A stretch of 64,000 nt of DNA from an uncultured bacterium (GTDB lineage Bacteria; Muiribacteriota; Ozemobacteria; Ozemobacterales; Ozemobacteraceae), in the NCBI GenBank assembly GCA_937949615.1, contig CALEDQ010000018.1:106370-170369 (forward strand), read 5' to 3'. The position numbers were made by a program, and so were the translations under genes. Below the pieces are notes generated by a model. It worked only from the letters and a program-made list of their open reading frames with translations, was not told where the DNA came from and ran no database searches. Shown in pieces: positions 8,554 to 17,230 of the stretch; within the stretch, counting starts at the first letter, position 1, and each line of letters opens with the position of its first letter.

Positions 8554-9354
8554 ATGAAATTCAAGCGCGTCTGCCTCTGCTACTTCTCACCGACCGGTGC
8601 CACCCGCAAAATTGTCAGCGAAATAGCCGCCGGCATCGGCATCGACCCGCTTAAAGTCATCGAAAACAACCTCACCTACCCAGAATACGCCGACTCAATA
8701 ATCGAAATCGAGCCTGAAGATCTGGTGGTGATCGCCGCCCCGGTTTATGCCGGCATGCTGCCTGCCGTGGCCCTGCAGCGCCTGAGCGCGATAAAATTCG
8801 CCAACAATCCGGCGGTGCTCGTTGCCGTCTACGGCAACCGCAATTATGACGACGCCCTCATCGATCTGCGGGAATTCGCCAGCGCTGCCGGGCTGCTCCC
8901 AGTAGCCGCTGCCGCCTTCGTCGGCGAGCACTCTTACTCGAATGACAAATATAAAATTGCAAAAGGGCGGCCAGACGCTGACGACATGCAAATCGCCCGC
9001 GATTTCGGCCGTAAAGTCTACGAAAAAATTCAGTCACTCAGCCCGAAGGCCGACATGCCCGAGCTCAAGCTGCCGGGCACTTTTCCGCTGCCAGAACGCA
9101 AAAATATCAATCACACCGCCGTCGAAACGAGGCACGAAATCTGCGTAGAATGCGGCCGCTGCCAGGAAGTCTGCCCAACCGGCGCTGTGTATTACAAAAA
9201 AGGCTATCAGACAAACAAAGACCTGTGCATACTGTGCTTTGCCTGTGTTAAAAAGTGCCCGCAGCAGGCACGTATAGCTGCCTCGGAAACCATGCAGCAG
9301 TTCAGAGAGAAGCTCTCGGCCATGCCACGCCGCGCACCAGAAATCTTCATCTGA
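8554..9354 (+). CDS. EFR1-type flavodoxin-ferredoxin fusion protein
   Basis: A 266-residue protein with an N-terminal flavodoxin-like fold (YFSPTGATRK is the FMN phosphate loop) and a C-terminal two-[4Fe-4S] ferredoxin domain. The ferredoxin cysteines are in CVECGRCQEVCP and CILCFACVKKCP, the latter followed by QQA. This EFR1 arrangement moves electrons between an FMN and two clusters inside one chain; its partner enzymes are generally unknown. The start at 8554 has AAGGAACC upstream, and a longer frame to 8209 covers promoter DNA and is not used. It appears to be a single-gene unit. Cytoplasmic, probably for anaerobic or low-oxygen redox chemistry. Confidence 0.9.
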   Translation: MKFKRVCLCYFSPTGATRKIVSEIAAGIGIDPLKVIENNLTYPEYADSIIEIEPEDLVVIAAPVYAGMLPAVALQRLSAIKFANNPAVLVAVYGNRNYDDALIDLREFASAAGLLPVAAAAFVGEHSYSNDKYKIAKGRPDADDMQIARDFGRKVYEKIQSLSPKADMPELKLPGTFPLPERKNINHTAVETRHEICVECGRCQEVCPTGAVYYKKGYQTNKDLCILCFACVKKCPQQARIAASETMQQFREKLSAMPRRAPEIFI

Positions 9355-9382
9355 CATTGTGGTGATCTGTTGGCAAGAATTG

Positions 9383-9419
9383 ACTGGTTTCCATAAAACC
9401 GGTAACATTGCTTTATAAT
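9383..9419 (+). promoter_or_regulatory. Inverted repeat and -10 element before locus A
   Basis: ACTGGTTT (9383-9390) pairs with AAACCGGT (9396-9403) with one G-T pair. A perfect TATAAT follows at 9414-9419 without a good -35 box. The inverted repeat may be an operator for an activator or a weak terminator for the upstream gene. Confidence 0.4.
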
Positions 9420-9439
9420 TTAAAGTCAAACAGAGGATC

Positions 9440-11509
9440 ATGAGCTTTAAAACCTTGCCTGACAATCTTTTTGCCCGCACCAGAAAGGGTATTGCGCTGT
9501 TTCTGGTGGTTGGCATGGTGTTCATCACTTTTCTTCTGTTTTTTTTCATGTCCCTGACCACCGGTCAGTTCAATTTCACTGCCCATCAGCACCTTGAAAC
9601 CGAACTGGCCTCACAGGCCGGCCGTGCCTTTGCCGATGCTTTCTGGGTTTTTGCCAAAGACGTTTTTCAAAACCGCAAAGGTTGCGACAGAATTTACCCG
9701 GCACCCGGCACTCCAAGCCCACTTTACCCTTTTAACAAAACCGGTCTTGAAAAAATCGAAATCGGCATCGAAGATTTTGAAAAATCCGGGCAGATTCTCA
9801 ACGCCTTCAAGGAAATTGAAAAACAGATTCCGGAGCTCAGCAAAACAAAAGCCAAAATGCATTTTAAGGTTCGCAAATCTTCAGACAGCTTTGCACATGG
9901 CGATTTGTGCCTGAATATAACATTCACTCTGAAGAATGAAGACTACTCATTCGACTATTTTCGTGAATTCAAGCTGATTCGCTGCCTGGCGCCGGTGGTG
10001 CCCAAATTTTCCTTATTTCTTCGCAACAATTCCGGAGACAATTCATACAATCGCATCATAAAAAGCTTTCAAGATGAACAGGGCCAGGAAAAGGCATTTG
10101 TAGTAAGCAATCACGAAACAGCGTATGTTTCAGGAGCAACCGACACCTGGAAAAGATCGGGCTGGATATTTCTAGGTGGCCAGTCAGTAACCCTCAACCT
10201 CGACGGAACCCACCCCTGCCGCAAAGAGTCCGATTCATTCATGTTCTGGCCGGGGCTCTATTCAGACAGCCTGAGCCAGGCCCTGCCATACTCATGCTCA
10301 AACTATATCGGCAGTTCTAAACTTCGGGTACGCTTCACTCCTTCAGGAGCCATGTCGGACTGGCAGAGCAGCGCTTTGTTAAAAGAGGTTCTGGGCGGCG
10401 TCAGCATGCCTTTTGTTTTAAAATCGAGCGTATTGAGACTCTTTGGCAATCGCGATAAAATCACACCAACAAAGGTTTTTGGCAGGGTTTTCACCAATTA
10501 CGTGATTTATTCAACAATGATTCTTGACCAGAACAACGATTCAGTCGCTGATTCGATAACCTCTCCTCAGGGAGTCGAGCAGCGCGCTATTTTTCCTCTG
10601 CCACGCCTTGACAACAGCGGCCTGTTCAAGCCGCCAATCTTTCCAAGATTCGTTACCAATAAGGGTTACGACCTGTTTCTCGACTCAACCGGCGTCGAGG
10701 GAATTCCGGAAAAAATTGAAGATGTTTTTGCCTCTTACAATGGCGGAGACCCTGACTATGTTACCTATATGAGCAAACTAGTTAGAGATTTTTCTCCATC
10801 GACGGGCATCGAGGCCTATAATTCCCTCTACGACCAGATTTTTGAAGGTTCTTCCGAAACCAGCGGCAAAAGTTTTCCGGCCCCGCATATGTTGACTCAG
10901 AACAGCTACCCTGACGAAGGCAAAGACGTCGAAATCCCTCTCGATTACGCCCGCACCGAGCTCCAGTTCAAGGGCGACCTGAACAAGTTCGACCCCGGCG
11001 CCTTTTTTGCCGACCTGAACATATATGGCCGAATTTATACAGACGAAAACGATTTTTTCAAAAACAGCGAAGTTAAAAGGGAAAATGAAACCTTTCTGAT
11101 CAATGATCCCATCGTTTCAAGAGTCTCAGGCTCTCTGACCATTGCCAACCCGGTTCAGGCCAACGCCCCGGCCGTAATAGTGTGCGACGATGATTTGACG
11201 GTTTCTGACATTATTGAGTCAGCAAACGAGTCGAAATTAACGCTCGTTTCACTTAACGGCGACATAAAAATTACCGGAAAACGACTTGAAGGAATCTCTC
11301 TGATTGCTCCCCGCGGCGAAATTTTCTGGGAAGCACCGGTCGAAATCAACGGCAGTCTCTGCGCCAGAAACATCGCCCCCGCAACCTTTGGCCTTGGAGG
11401 CTCTCTTACCTGGGATAAAGGAATGGATATTTCAAGCGTCGAAACCGCTGCCAGATCTGTTGCTATTCTTATCGGCCCCAATATTACCCTGGTAAGAAAG
11501 GCTTATTAA
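9440..11509 (+). CDS. Large PilX/GspK-like pseudopilin-type protein (locus A)
   Basis: A 689-residue protein that starts with a short basic leader and one long hydrophobic helix (RKGIALFLVVGMVF onward, about residues 16-40), the arrangement of PilX/GspK-type minor pilins, which also lack the usual Glu at +5. The rest is a large predicted extracellular region without a known domain. A paralogue lies at 25307-27838. The two share the blocks FSLFL/FSLFV, RSGWIFLG/QRGWVFLG and a beta-rich C-terminal part. It heads an operon with two pseudopilins and, 70 bp further on, an ECF sigma/anti-sigma pair. The expected role is the tip or a priming subunit of a type IV pilus-like or type II secretion-like fibre. 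AGAGGATC precedes the ATG. Confidence 0.75.
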   Translation: MSFKTLPDNLFARTRKGIALFLVVGMVFITFLLFFFMSLTTGQFNFTAHQHLETELASQAGRAFADAFWVFAKDVFQNRKGCDRIYPAPGTPSPLYPFNKTGLEKIEIGIEDFEKSGQILNAFKEIEKQIPELSKTKAKMHFKVRKSSDSFAHGDLCLNITFTLKNEDYSFDYFREFKLIRCLAPVVPKFSLFLRNNSGDNSYNRIIKSFQDEQGQEKAFVVSNHETAYVSGATDTWKRSGWIFLGGQSVTLNLDGTHPCRKESDSFMFWPGLYSDSLSQALPYSCSNYIGSSKLRVRFTPSGAMSDWQSSALLKEVLGGVSMPFVLKSSVLRLFGNRDKITPTKVFGRVFTNYVIYSTMILDQNNDSVADSITSPQGVEQRAIFPLPRLDNSGLFKPPIFPRFVTNKGYDLFLDSTGVEGIPEKIEDVFASYNGGDPDYVTYMSKLVRDFSPSTGIEAYNSLYDQIFEGSSETSGKSFPAPHMLTQNSYPDEGKDVEIPLDYARTELQFKGDLNKFDPGAFFADLNIYGRIYTDENDFFKNSEVKRENETFLINDPIVSRVSGSLTIANPVQANAPAVIVCDDDLTVSDIIESANESKLTLVSLNGDIKITGKRLEGISLIAPRGEIFWEAPVEINGSLCARNIAPATFGLGGSLTWDKGMDISSVETAARSVAILIGPNITLVRKAY

Positions 11510-11510
11510 C

Positions 11511-11957
11511 TTGTTAAAAGCAAAATCTGCCCTTTCAATGATTGAGCTTCTCGTCGCCATAGCAGTCCTTGGCGGTGCCCTGCTGCCGATCTGGCATCTT
11601 CATTACCAGTCGACCAGGCGGGTCACCATCGGCGAAAACCAGACACTGCTCAAGAACATCTCTTTTGCTTTTTCAACGCAGGTCAGAAGACTCAACCCCA
11701 ATCTACTGCCCGTAACAAACGGTTATCAGAAGATTGAATTCAACGATAAGGGTCTTTATCATCTGGGCGGGCCTTCTTCGATAAACAACATTGCCATCCC
11801 GGACTGGAACCCCACAACGATCGCCCTGAATTTTCAAATAAAGAAGCTGGCCGCAATTCCGCGCGACAACCGCCTGGTAATCATGAAAATTACCTGGACG
11901 AGAAAAGATACAGGCCCAGCCGATTTTCTGATTCCGACACTGGTGTCACATGATTAA
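11511..11957 (+). CDS. Minor pseudopilin (locus A, PilV/GspI-like)
   Basis: A 148-residue protein with a class III leader: KSA then LSMIELLVAIAVLGG, so Glu sits at +5 of the mature protein and Ala instead of Gly at -1. The remaining 115 residues form a small globular domain. It starts with TTG one base after the previous stop, with AAAGG as ribosome-binding site, and overlaps the next gene by 8 bp. The order large PilX/GspK-like, then PilV/GspI-like, then PilW/GspJ-like is the same as in locus B. It is expected to be processed by a PilD-type prepeptidase and to sit in the inner membrane before assembly. Confidence 0.8.
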   Translation: MLKAKSALSMIELLVAIAVLGGALLPIWHLHYQSTRRVTIGENQTLLKNISFAFSTQVRRLNPNLLPVTNGYQKIEFNDKGLYHLGGPSSINNIAIPDWNPTTIALNFQIKKLAAIPRDNRLVIMKITWTRKDTGPADFLIPTLVSHD

Positions 11958-12525
11958 AAACCAAAAGAAGGCTTTTACCCTCATCGAATCGTTGATTGTG
12001 ATCACAATTCTTGCCATACTGCTGACAGTGGCTTACAGATTGCTCGTCACCAGCCAGAAGGGGGCGATTCACGGCCAGGAAGCTTCTCTTCATCTTATGG
12101 CCGCCGATATTCTTGCGGCAGCCCTCGAAAAAGACTTCTGTAATATTCTGCCATTCGAAATCAATTCAGACAAAGGAAAAATTGCAGGCCCGATTGCCTT
12201 TTCCCCAGATAATATTGCCGCTGATTCAGTACTTTTCTGGGCTTTGGGCGATACCGGGGTCAAGCAGATAAGGTATTCATTCGACCGGCAGAAGCGTTTT
12301 ATTCTGCGCGAAGAGGTCGATTCAACCGGTCAGGCAACCCGCAGCGAAAAATTCGCCGAAGGCTATGTAACTGATTTTGTTCTAAATGACGCATCAGCAA
12401 TAGCAGAAACCATCAAGGTTATGATTGAAATGGAAGGAAAATCAAAAAAAACCGTTATCAACCGAGTATTCTGCCATGGCCTGATCGATGAAAAAGACTG
12501 CAAACACTGGATTTTTCATTTTTAA
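11950..12525 (+). CDS. Minor pseudopilin (locus A, PilW/GspJ-like)
   Basis: A 191-residue prepilin-like protein. The leader KKA is followed by FTLIESLIVITILAIL, a textbook N-methylation/cleavage motif with Glu at +5 but Ala at -1. The mature domain (about 160 residues) is of the GspJ/PilW size. It overlaps the preceding pseudopilin by 8 bp and is the last gene of the three-gene pseudopilin unit. The sigma-factor gene starts 72 bp downstream in an AT-rich gap. Confidence 0.82.
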   Translation: MIKNQKKAFTLIESLIVITILAILLTVAYRLLVTSQKGAIHGQEASLHLMAADILAAALEKDFCNILPFEINSDKGKIAGPIAFSPDNIAADSVLFWALGDTGVKQIRYSFDRQKRFILREEVDSTGQATRSEKFAEGYVTDFVLNDASAIAETIKVMIEMEGKSKKTVINRVFCHGLIDEKDCKHWIFHF

Positions 12526-12597
12526 ATTTTTTCCATCCACTTTTGCACTTTCATTCGTTTCTTATATGTGAAAAAGCGAAATAACCGAAACAACTAA

Positions 12598-13140
12598 ATG
12601 GACGACGAAGTCAGACTGATTAAAAAGATTCAAAGCGGTCAGAAGAAAGAGTTTCAGCATCTCATAAGCAAATATGAAAAAGGCTGTCGCACCTTCTTCT
12701 GGCAACGCTGCAATGGTAATCTTGAGGTTTCCAGAGACCTCGCGCAGGAGGCTTTTATAAGGGTATTCAGAAATATCAACAGCCTTACCCAGCCAGAAGG
12801 TTTTAAAGCCTGGCTCTGGACAATATGCCGCAATGTCCTGATCGATTATCAGCGCAAGGAGAAATGCGAACAGAAGCTAACCCGGGCCAATTTTCAAGAT
12901 AGAACGACCTCGCCCGAAAAAATTGCCGAGACACGACAAACCGTTCAGAAAGCCATTAATGAGCTCCCGGAAAATCAAAAAGAGATTATCGAGCTGAAAT
13001 ACTTCTGGGAATTATCTCTGGAAGAAGTTGCGCAAACCTTAAAAGCCCCTCTTGGCACAATCAAAGGCAGACTCACAGCGGCAAGAAAGCGCCTATTCGA
13101 GCTATTAGACCAGGATTCTACTGATGAAAAACTGTCCTGA
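12598..13140 (+). CDS. ECF-type RNA polymerase sigma factor (locus A)
   Basis: A 180-residue sigma-70 family protein with region 2 (about residues 22-90: DLAQEAFIRVFRNI and GFKAWLWTICRNVLIDY) and region 4 (about 120-172: LPENQKEIIELKYFWELSLEEVAQ, GTIKGRLTAARKRL). There is no region 1 or 3, so it is an ECF sigma. The next gene, overlapping by 17 bp, encodes its likely anti-sigma factor. Its position directly behind the pseudopilin genes and before two secreted proteins suggests that it controls this surface locus. A second such sigma lies at 31709. Confidence 0.92.
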   Translation: MDDEVRLIKKIQSGQKKEFQHLISKYEKGCRTFFWQRCNGNLEVSRDLAQEAFIRVFRNINSLTQPEGFKAWLWTICRNVLIDYQRKEKCEQKLTRANFQDRTTSPEKIAETRQTVQKAINELPENQKEIIELKYFWELSLEEVAQTLKAPLGTIKGRLTAARKRLFELLDQDSTDEKLS

Positions 13141-13981
13141 AACAAAAAATCTATTAGACAGAGCGCTTGAGAGAGAAGCCACCCGGGAAATCTCGGCTCA
13201 AGATCAGCAGCATCTGGAACAATGCGAAGCATGCCGCCAGAAATTTGCTCAGATTATCGCTCTCGAAGCCAATCTGAAGTCTTTGCCGCGCGAAGTCGAA
13301 AATCACATGGCCGCAAAACCGATCCGGCTCGAAGATGTCACCGGTCCGGTGCGCACGCAAACGAGCCCCAGAACTATTGCCATGCTTGGACTTATCGCAC
13401 TCGCCATGCTGTTCTGGCTTGTCTCGCCACGCTTTATGAACAGTGAAAAAGAAGATATGCCAGCAGAAATCAATGAAGAAAAGCCGGTTATCAATCTGCC
13501 CGGCAATTTTATCGTTCAGAATCACCTTAATCTGAAACAGGGCAATGGCAGCTCATACTCGACAGATCAGGCGGATATCATCAGAGACGATAACGTCATC
13601 ATGAGGTTTACCAGAGCGGAATTTACCTTCATACCATCTGGAATCGAGTTGAATTCCGGAAAAGTTGAAGTCGAAATTGCCGGAAAGGGTCTTGATTTTT
13701 CGATAACGACCTTCAATGCAGTAATTTCGGTTAAGGGAACAATTTTTGCGGTTGAAGTAAGAGATGATAAAAGCTCACTCGTTTCGGTTTCCCGTGGCAA
13801 AGTTGAAGTCATAAATATTTCTGGCGATAAAACTTTCCTGACAGCGGGTGAAAGTTCTATCATATCTCCTGACGGTACAATTCAAAAGGCAGGTGTTAAA
13901 CCTGCAAAGATTGAAACAATAAATACAAATTTAAAAGGTAAGGAGGAAACAGCATCAGCACAGCAGATGCTTAATGAATAA
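13124..13981 (+). CDS. Zinc-finger anti-sigma factor with FecR domain (locus A)
   Basis: A 285-residue membrane protein. The cytoplasmic part has the zinc anti-sigma pattern H-x3-C-x2-C (HLEQCEAC, about residues 30-37). One membrane helix follows at about 84-103 (IAMLGLIALAMLFWLVSP). The periplasmic part carries a FecR-type domain (about 145-265) with the core motif SVKGTIFAVEV. This suggests an anti-sigma that holds the upstream ECF sigma and senses a periplasmic signal through FecR, rather than a plain FecR partner of a TonB receptor, since no receptor is nearby. It overlaps the sigma gene by 17 bp and the next gene by 1 bp. Confidence 0.85.
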   Translation: MKNCPETKNLLDRALEREATREISAQDQQHLEQCEACRQKFAQIIALEANLKSLPREVENHMAAKPIRLEDVTGPVRTQTSPRTIAMLGLIALAMLFWLVSPRFMNSEKEDMPAEINEEKPVINLPGNFIVQNHLNLKQGNGSSYSTDQADIIRDDNVIMRFTRAEFTFIPSGIELNSGKVEVEIAGKGLDFSITTFNAVISVKGTIFAVEVRDDKSSLVSVSRGKVEVINISGDKTFLTAGESSIISPDGTIQKAGVKPAKIETINTNLKGKEETASAQQMLNE

Positions 13982-14736
13982 TGGCAGCAGATTTTTTCAA
14001 CCTGATTCGCAAAAACCGCATAGCAGCCTGTTTTTTTTGCACCCTTCTAGCAATAAATTCCTCGGCGGCATTTGCGCAGCTCCCCCTGCCTCCGCTGCCT
14101 TTGCCTGATCCTTTTGGCATCTTTGGCAGCACCGATGAAGAAAAGGAAAAAGCCCTCAACGAAATCGTTTCGGTCGGTATGGAAAGAAAACCGGCCGGAG
14201 TCGCGCCATACGGCCTTACCCCTTCTGGCGATCCATTATGGCCGATTCCTGACCCCGAACCGGCGAAAACTGCAACGGCAAAAATCGAAACGACAAAGGC
14301 TGCCCCGGCAGTAATTACCAGCCCGTCATCATCTGGTCAGGTTACTAACGAAAAACACACCGAAACCATTAACTGCATGATCGCCAGAAACAGTTTTGAA
14401 GGGCGCAACATCAGCCCCTTAATCAATAAAAACCTTACCGCAGGCGAAAAATCAGGTCTGCCCGGAAGACCGGCCGAAGATCTTTCTGACAAAGAAATCG
14501 AGGCTTTGCAGTATTCTTTCATTTATGATCTCCAACGCCATGCTAAATTTGTTTATGAGGGCAAAAATTCCATGGCTGCAGCTGTTGCATATAAATGGAA
14601 ATTAATTGGCAGTCTTCATTCAAACCAGATTGATGAAATAACCTTTAATATCGCGACAAAAAATAATTTTCCGAAATTCTCTTTGTGGATTGAATCTGTG
14701 ATTGAACAGGACAAAAAATTCATCGAGAATCCATGA
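13981..14736 (+). CDS. Secreted Pro-rich protein of unknown function (locus A)
   Basis: A 251-residue protein with a signal peptide (basic start, hydrophobic ACFFCTLLAINSSAAF, likely cleavage after FAQ or AFA). The mature N-terminus is LPLPPLPLPDPFGIFG, a Pro-Leu repeat that recurs in the next gene product. A Pro/Ala/Thr-rich stretch (about 75-125) is followed by a globular C-terminal half with conserved-looking charged helices. The start codon shares one base with the stop of the anti-sigma gene (TAATG), so the genes are translationally coupled. No known domain recognised. It is probably a product or structural partner of the sigma-controlled surface locus. Confidence 0.75.
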   Translation: MAADFFNLIRKNRIAACFFCTLLAINSSAAFAQLPLPPLPLPDPFGIFGSTDEEKEKALNEIVSVGMERKPAGVAPYGLTPSGDPLWPIPDPEPAKTATAKIETTKAAPAVITSPSSSGQVTNEKHTETINCMIARNSFEGRNISPLINKNLTAGEKSGLPGRPAEDLSDKEIEALQYSFIYDLQRHAKFVYEGKNSMAAAVAYKWKLIGSLHSNQIDEITFNIATKNNFPKFSLWIESVIEQDKKFIENP

Positions 14737-14765
14737 AGAAATCTAAATATCCTGGAGGGAACTTT

Positions 14766-15227
14766 ATGAAAAGGTTTTTGAAAATAGCTTCTGTGTTTAT
14801 GGTTATGGTCATGTTGCAATGCAATGCCGGCTTTGCCCAGACCATCAATAACAACAATGCCAACACCCAGCCACAGCAACAGCAGGGTTTTGGCGGCTGG
14901 GGCGGCTGGATGGCATTTCTTCCCTTCCCGCTCCCACCGATTCCATTGCCTTTCTTTGGTGGTTTTGGCATGGGCAATGCCGGCGCCGGGCAACAGGGAA
15001 CGAACAACAACCAGAATGTTGTCGTCAATGGCGGTGGCAGCCAGGACAACACCCAGATGATGGAAATGATGAAACAGATTCTTGAGCTGCTGCAAAAGCG
15101 GCAGAATGAAGAAAATGCCTCTGACAGCTACCCGGTTGAAGGCTCTGAAGAAACCGTGTCAGGCAACGCAGTTCAGGATACCACCGAAAATGAATCTCAG
15201 ACCGGCGAAGGCGCATTAAACGAATAA
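14766..15227 (+). CDS. Small secreted Asn/Gln/Gly/Pro-rich protein (locus A)
   Basis: A 153-residue protein with a clear signal peptide (FLKIASVFMVMVMLQCNAGFAQ). The mature part starts with an Asn/Gln-rich segment, then GWGGW and the Pro-Leu motif FPLPPIPLPFFGGFG, then NNNQNVVVNGGG. It ends in a charged helical and acidic tail. The motif repeats the one in the preceding gene product, so the two probably share a partner or fold. The ATG at 14766 was chosen because GGAGGG lies just upstream; an in-frame ATG at 14733 overlaps the previous gene and lacks such a site. It is the last gene before a strong terminator. Confidence 0.75.
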   Translation: MKRFLKIASVFMVMVMLQCNAGFAQTINNNNANTQPQQQQGFGGWGGWMAFLPFPLPPIPLPFFGGFGMGNAGAGQQGTNNNQNVVVNGGGSQDNTQMMEMMKQILELLQKRQNEENASDSYPVEGSEETVSGNAVQDTTENESQTGEGALNE

Positions 15228-15236
15228 TTGCCAGAG

Positions 15237-15284
15237 CAAAAGGGGGCGTCTCACAAGAGATGGCCCCCTTTTGTTTTATTTTTG
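15237..15284 (+). terminator. Intrinsic terminator after locus A
   Basis: An 11-bp stem CAAAAGGGGGC (15237-15247) with 15263-15273. Inside it a further TCTC/GAGA pairing forms, and TTTTATTTTTG follows. Confidence 0.9.
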
Positions 15285-15300
15285 TCACAGTTACCCGGCA

Positions 15301-16065
15301 TCAGCGGCCTGGCGGTGGTTCGGCAAAATCGCGATGATGGTGTTCGTAATCGCGATCGTCATCGTAATAGCGCGGTGTCGACCATTCGTATTTAATTTCG
15401 ACGGTCTGACCAGGGTAGGATTCGGGGTTAAAGTCGGTTTCGCTGACCGGCGACCACGAACTTTCACCATAACCGGTGCCGGGAGCACTTTCTGCCAGGT
15501 GTTTGCTTTCAGCTTCTGATTTCCGTAATGAGTCGTAAGGAAGATAAACCACCGGTCGATGTTCACGATAGGCAACTACTCTGATCAGCCCCAGCTGGTC
15601 GCTTTGTCCCAGACGCCCGGCATAGGAATCACCGGCGCTGGTAAAATAGAATCTCTGCACATGGCTCATGCCCGAACGCCACCCGGCGAAGTCGCCGGTC
15701 TGACCTGGATTGAGAACATACATGCTTTCGTTCGAACCGCCATAACTGCGCTGACCCGAGATGATGTTCAGACCGTCGACCGAAATTGTCAGTGCAATAC
15801 GATTGCGCGAGGTATTGGTGACCCTGATCGAATAGCGCTCTCCCTGACGGGCAGTGATGCGCAGGCGCGAATCGGGCATATATTTTTCATAACGGTATGC
15901 CGGGTAAGCACTAAGCGGCCCGCGCTCGTCACCAATTACAGTCACTCTCACCAGATTATCATCAACCGGTTCGTAAGGCGGAGCAATAGAACGCTCTGCC
16001 AGAGTGGCGGCAGCTGTAGCCAAACAAAGAAGCACCAGAAACAACATCATTTGCCTGGTTCTCAT
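15301..16065 (-). CDS. Secreted protein of unknown function
   Basis: A 254-residue protein with a signal peptide (QMMLFLVLLCLATAAATLAE). Residues about 70-185 form a beta-rich domain with the motifs YSIRVTNTSRNRI, VDGLNIISGQRS, AGWRSG and RFYFTSAGDSYAGRLG. I recall this pattern from uncharacterised secreted proteins in several bacteria, but no function is known to me. The tail is His/Asp/Pro-rich (YYDDDRDYEHHHRD) and could bind metal. The start at 16065 has AGGAGGGG upstream; the longer in-frame start codes for an AT-rich stretch without a leader. Monocistronic, convergent with locus A. Confidence 0.75.
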   Translation of the reverse strand: MRTRQMMLFLVLLCLATAAATLAERSIAPPYEPVDDNLVRVTVIGDERGPLSAYPAYRYEKYMPDSRLRITARQGERYSIRVTNTSRNRIALTISVDGLNIISGQRSYGGSNESMYVLNPGQTGDFAGWRSGMSHVQRFYFTSAGDSYAGRLGQSDQLGLIRVVAYREHRPVVYLPYDSLRKSEAESKHLAESAPGTGYGESSWSPVSETDFNPESYPGQTVEIKYEWSTPRYYDDDRDYEHHHRDFAEPPPGR

Positions 16066-16489
16066 AATCCCCTCCTGTTTGCAGTTAATCAAAATAACGC
16101 AGAAATAACCAAACAGATTTAGGGACCATACAAAAATATTTTTTTTGCAATTATGCTCAAAGTTTAACCAGAATGTACACTTTCTGAACACCGACGCAAT
16201 AAAAGTTCACAGACAGGATGAGGCAGTCACCAGTTCATCAACTCAAACATGGCACTCAAAAAGTTTTCTACAACGCTCGCATTAAAACGTATAAACAAAG
16301 ACAGACAAACTCAAACAAACGCAGACAAAAAAATACATAAAAAGACTCTAAACTTTTGTAAAAAATGCCGATATAAAAAATGTGGGTTGCAAGTTGGCAC
16401 AACATTTGCTATACTGCGCGTCACACAAAAAAACCCGGAGCAACTCGTCAGAGCAAACCGTCCGGAGCAATGTATTAAGAGGTTTTGTA
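16066..16489. other. AT-rich divergent intergenic region (424 bp)
   Basis: Separates two divergent secreted-protein genes. It is richer in A and T than its surroundings and contains the promoter at 16387-16415. No RNA gene or repeat was recognised. Confidence 0.5.
16387..16415 (+). promoter_or_regulatory. Sigma-70-like promoter
   Basis: TTGCAA, a 17-bp spacer and TATACT. It precedes the 203-residue secreted protein with a leader of about 70 nt. Confidence 0.65.
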
Positions 16490-17098
16490 ATGTCTCCCGT
16501 GTACACCACCATACGCAAAGTGTCTTTCCGCTGTCTTTTTGTTATGATTCTCATGCTGGCCGCGACAATGCAGTCAGGCTTTGCGTCAGACAATTTCTCC
16601 TACAACGACGTCGAACTGCGCCGCATCGAAGCTCCTGCCAACTTTGAAAATGCCGTCCGCTACCAGATCACCTACTGGTATAAAGACAATGGCGCCAGCA
16701 TGCAGGTTTTCCCGAGCCGCGAAGAACGCGAACGCGATGCCGACATCATTCTTGCTCAGGCTGTTAACCGTTTCCTCGATGAAGAATATCATGAAAAAGG
16801 TAAAGGCATGGACGAACACGTCGTCGAAGCCGCCAATATGGGCACTCTCATCGACCTGGTCAACAAAGACTATCTCTCACCGGCCTGGAAAGAAGAAAAC
16901 GTCAACAATTTCCGCCAGTTCCTGCACAAATACGAAAAAGATCTGCTGCTGTTCACCATCAACATCTATCTCGACTACGCTACCAAGGGCAATTACTATA
17001 CCGGCAACGACATCAACCCGATCGTCGTGAACTTCAAAAACGACGGCAAAAGCGCTGACGAAGTGACTTTTATCACCGTTAACTACACCGATAAATAA
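16490..17098 (+). CDS. Secreted protein of unknown function
   Basis: A 203-residue protein with a signal peptide (RCLFVMILMLAATMQSGFAS). The mature part is a mixed alpha/beta domain with no family I recognise. It contains YQITYWYKDNGASMQVF and ends in a strand-rich VTFITVNYTDK. The ATG at 16490 follows AAGAGG; the upstream in-frame extension codes through the promoter region and is not used. It has its own promoter and its own terminator, so it is a single-gene unit. Confidence 0.75.
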   Translation: MSPVYTTIRKVSFRCLFVMILMLAATMQSGFASDNFSYNDVELRRIEAPANFENAVRYQITYWYKDNGASMQVFPSREERERDADIILAQAVNRFLDEEYHEKGKGMDEHVVEAANMGTLIDLVNKDYLSPAWKEENVNNFRQFLHKYEKDLLLFTINIYLDYATKGNYYTGNDINPIVVNFKNDGKSADEVTFITVNYTDK

Positions 17099-17112
17099 AC
17101 ATCGTTCAACTG

Positions 17113-17150
17113 CTCCCCTGCAGCAATAGCTGCAGGGGAGTTTTGTTTTA
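17113..17150 (+). terminator. Intrinsic terminator
   Basis: A 12-bp perfect stem CTCCCCTGCAGC (17113-17124 with 17129-17140), AATA loop, TTTTGTTTTA tail. Confidence 0.95.
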
Positions 17151-17230
17151 GCCTGACGGTTGTGCTATAATTCCAGCCGTTATCAGCAAACCGGGCACGG
17201 TGGCAGAGCCATGCCCAAAGAGGGAAAGAA

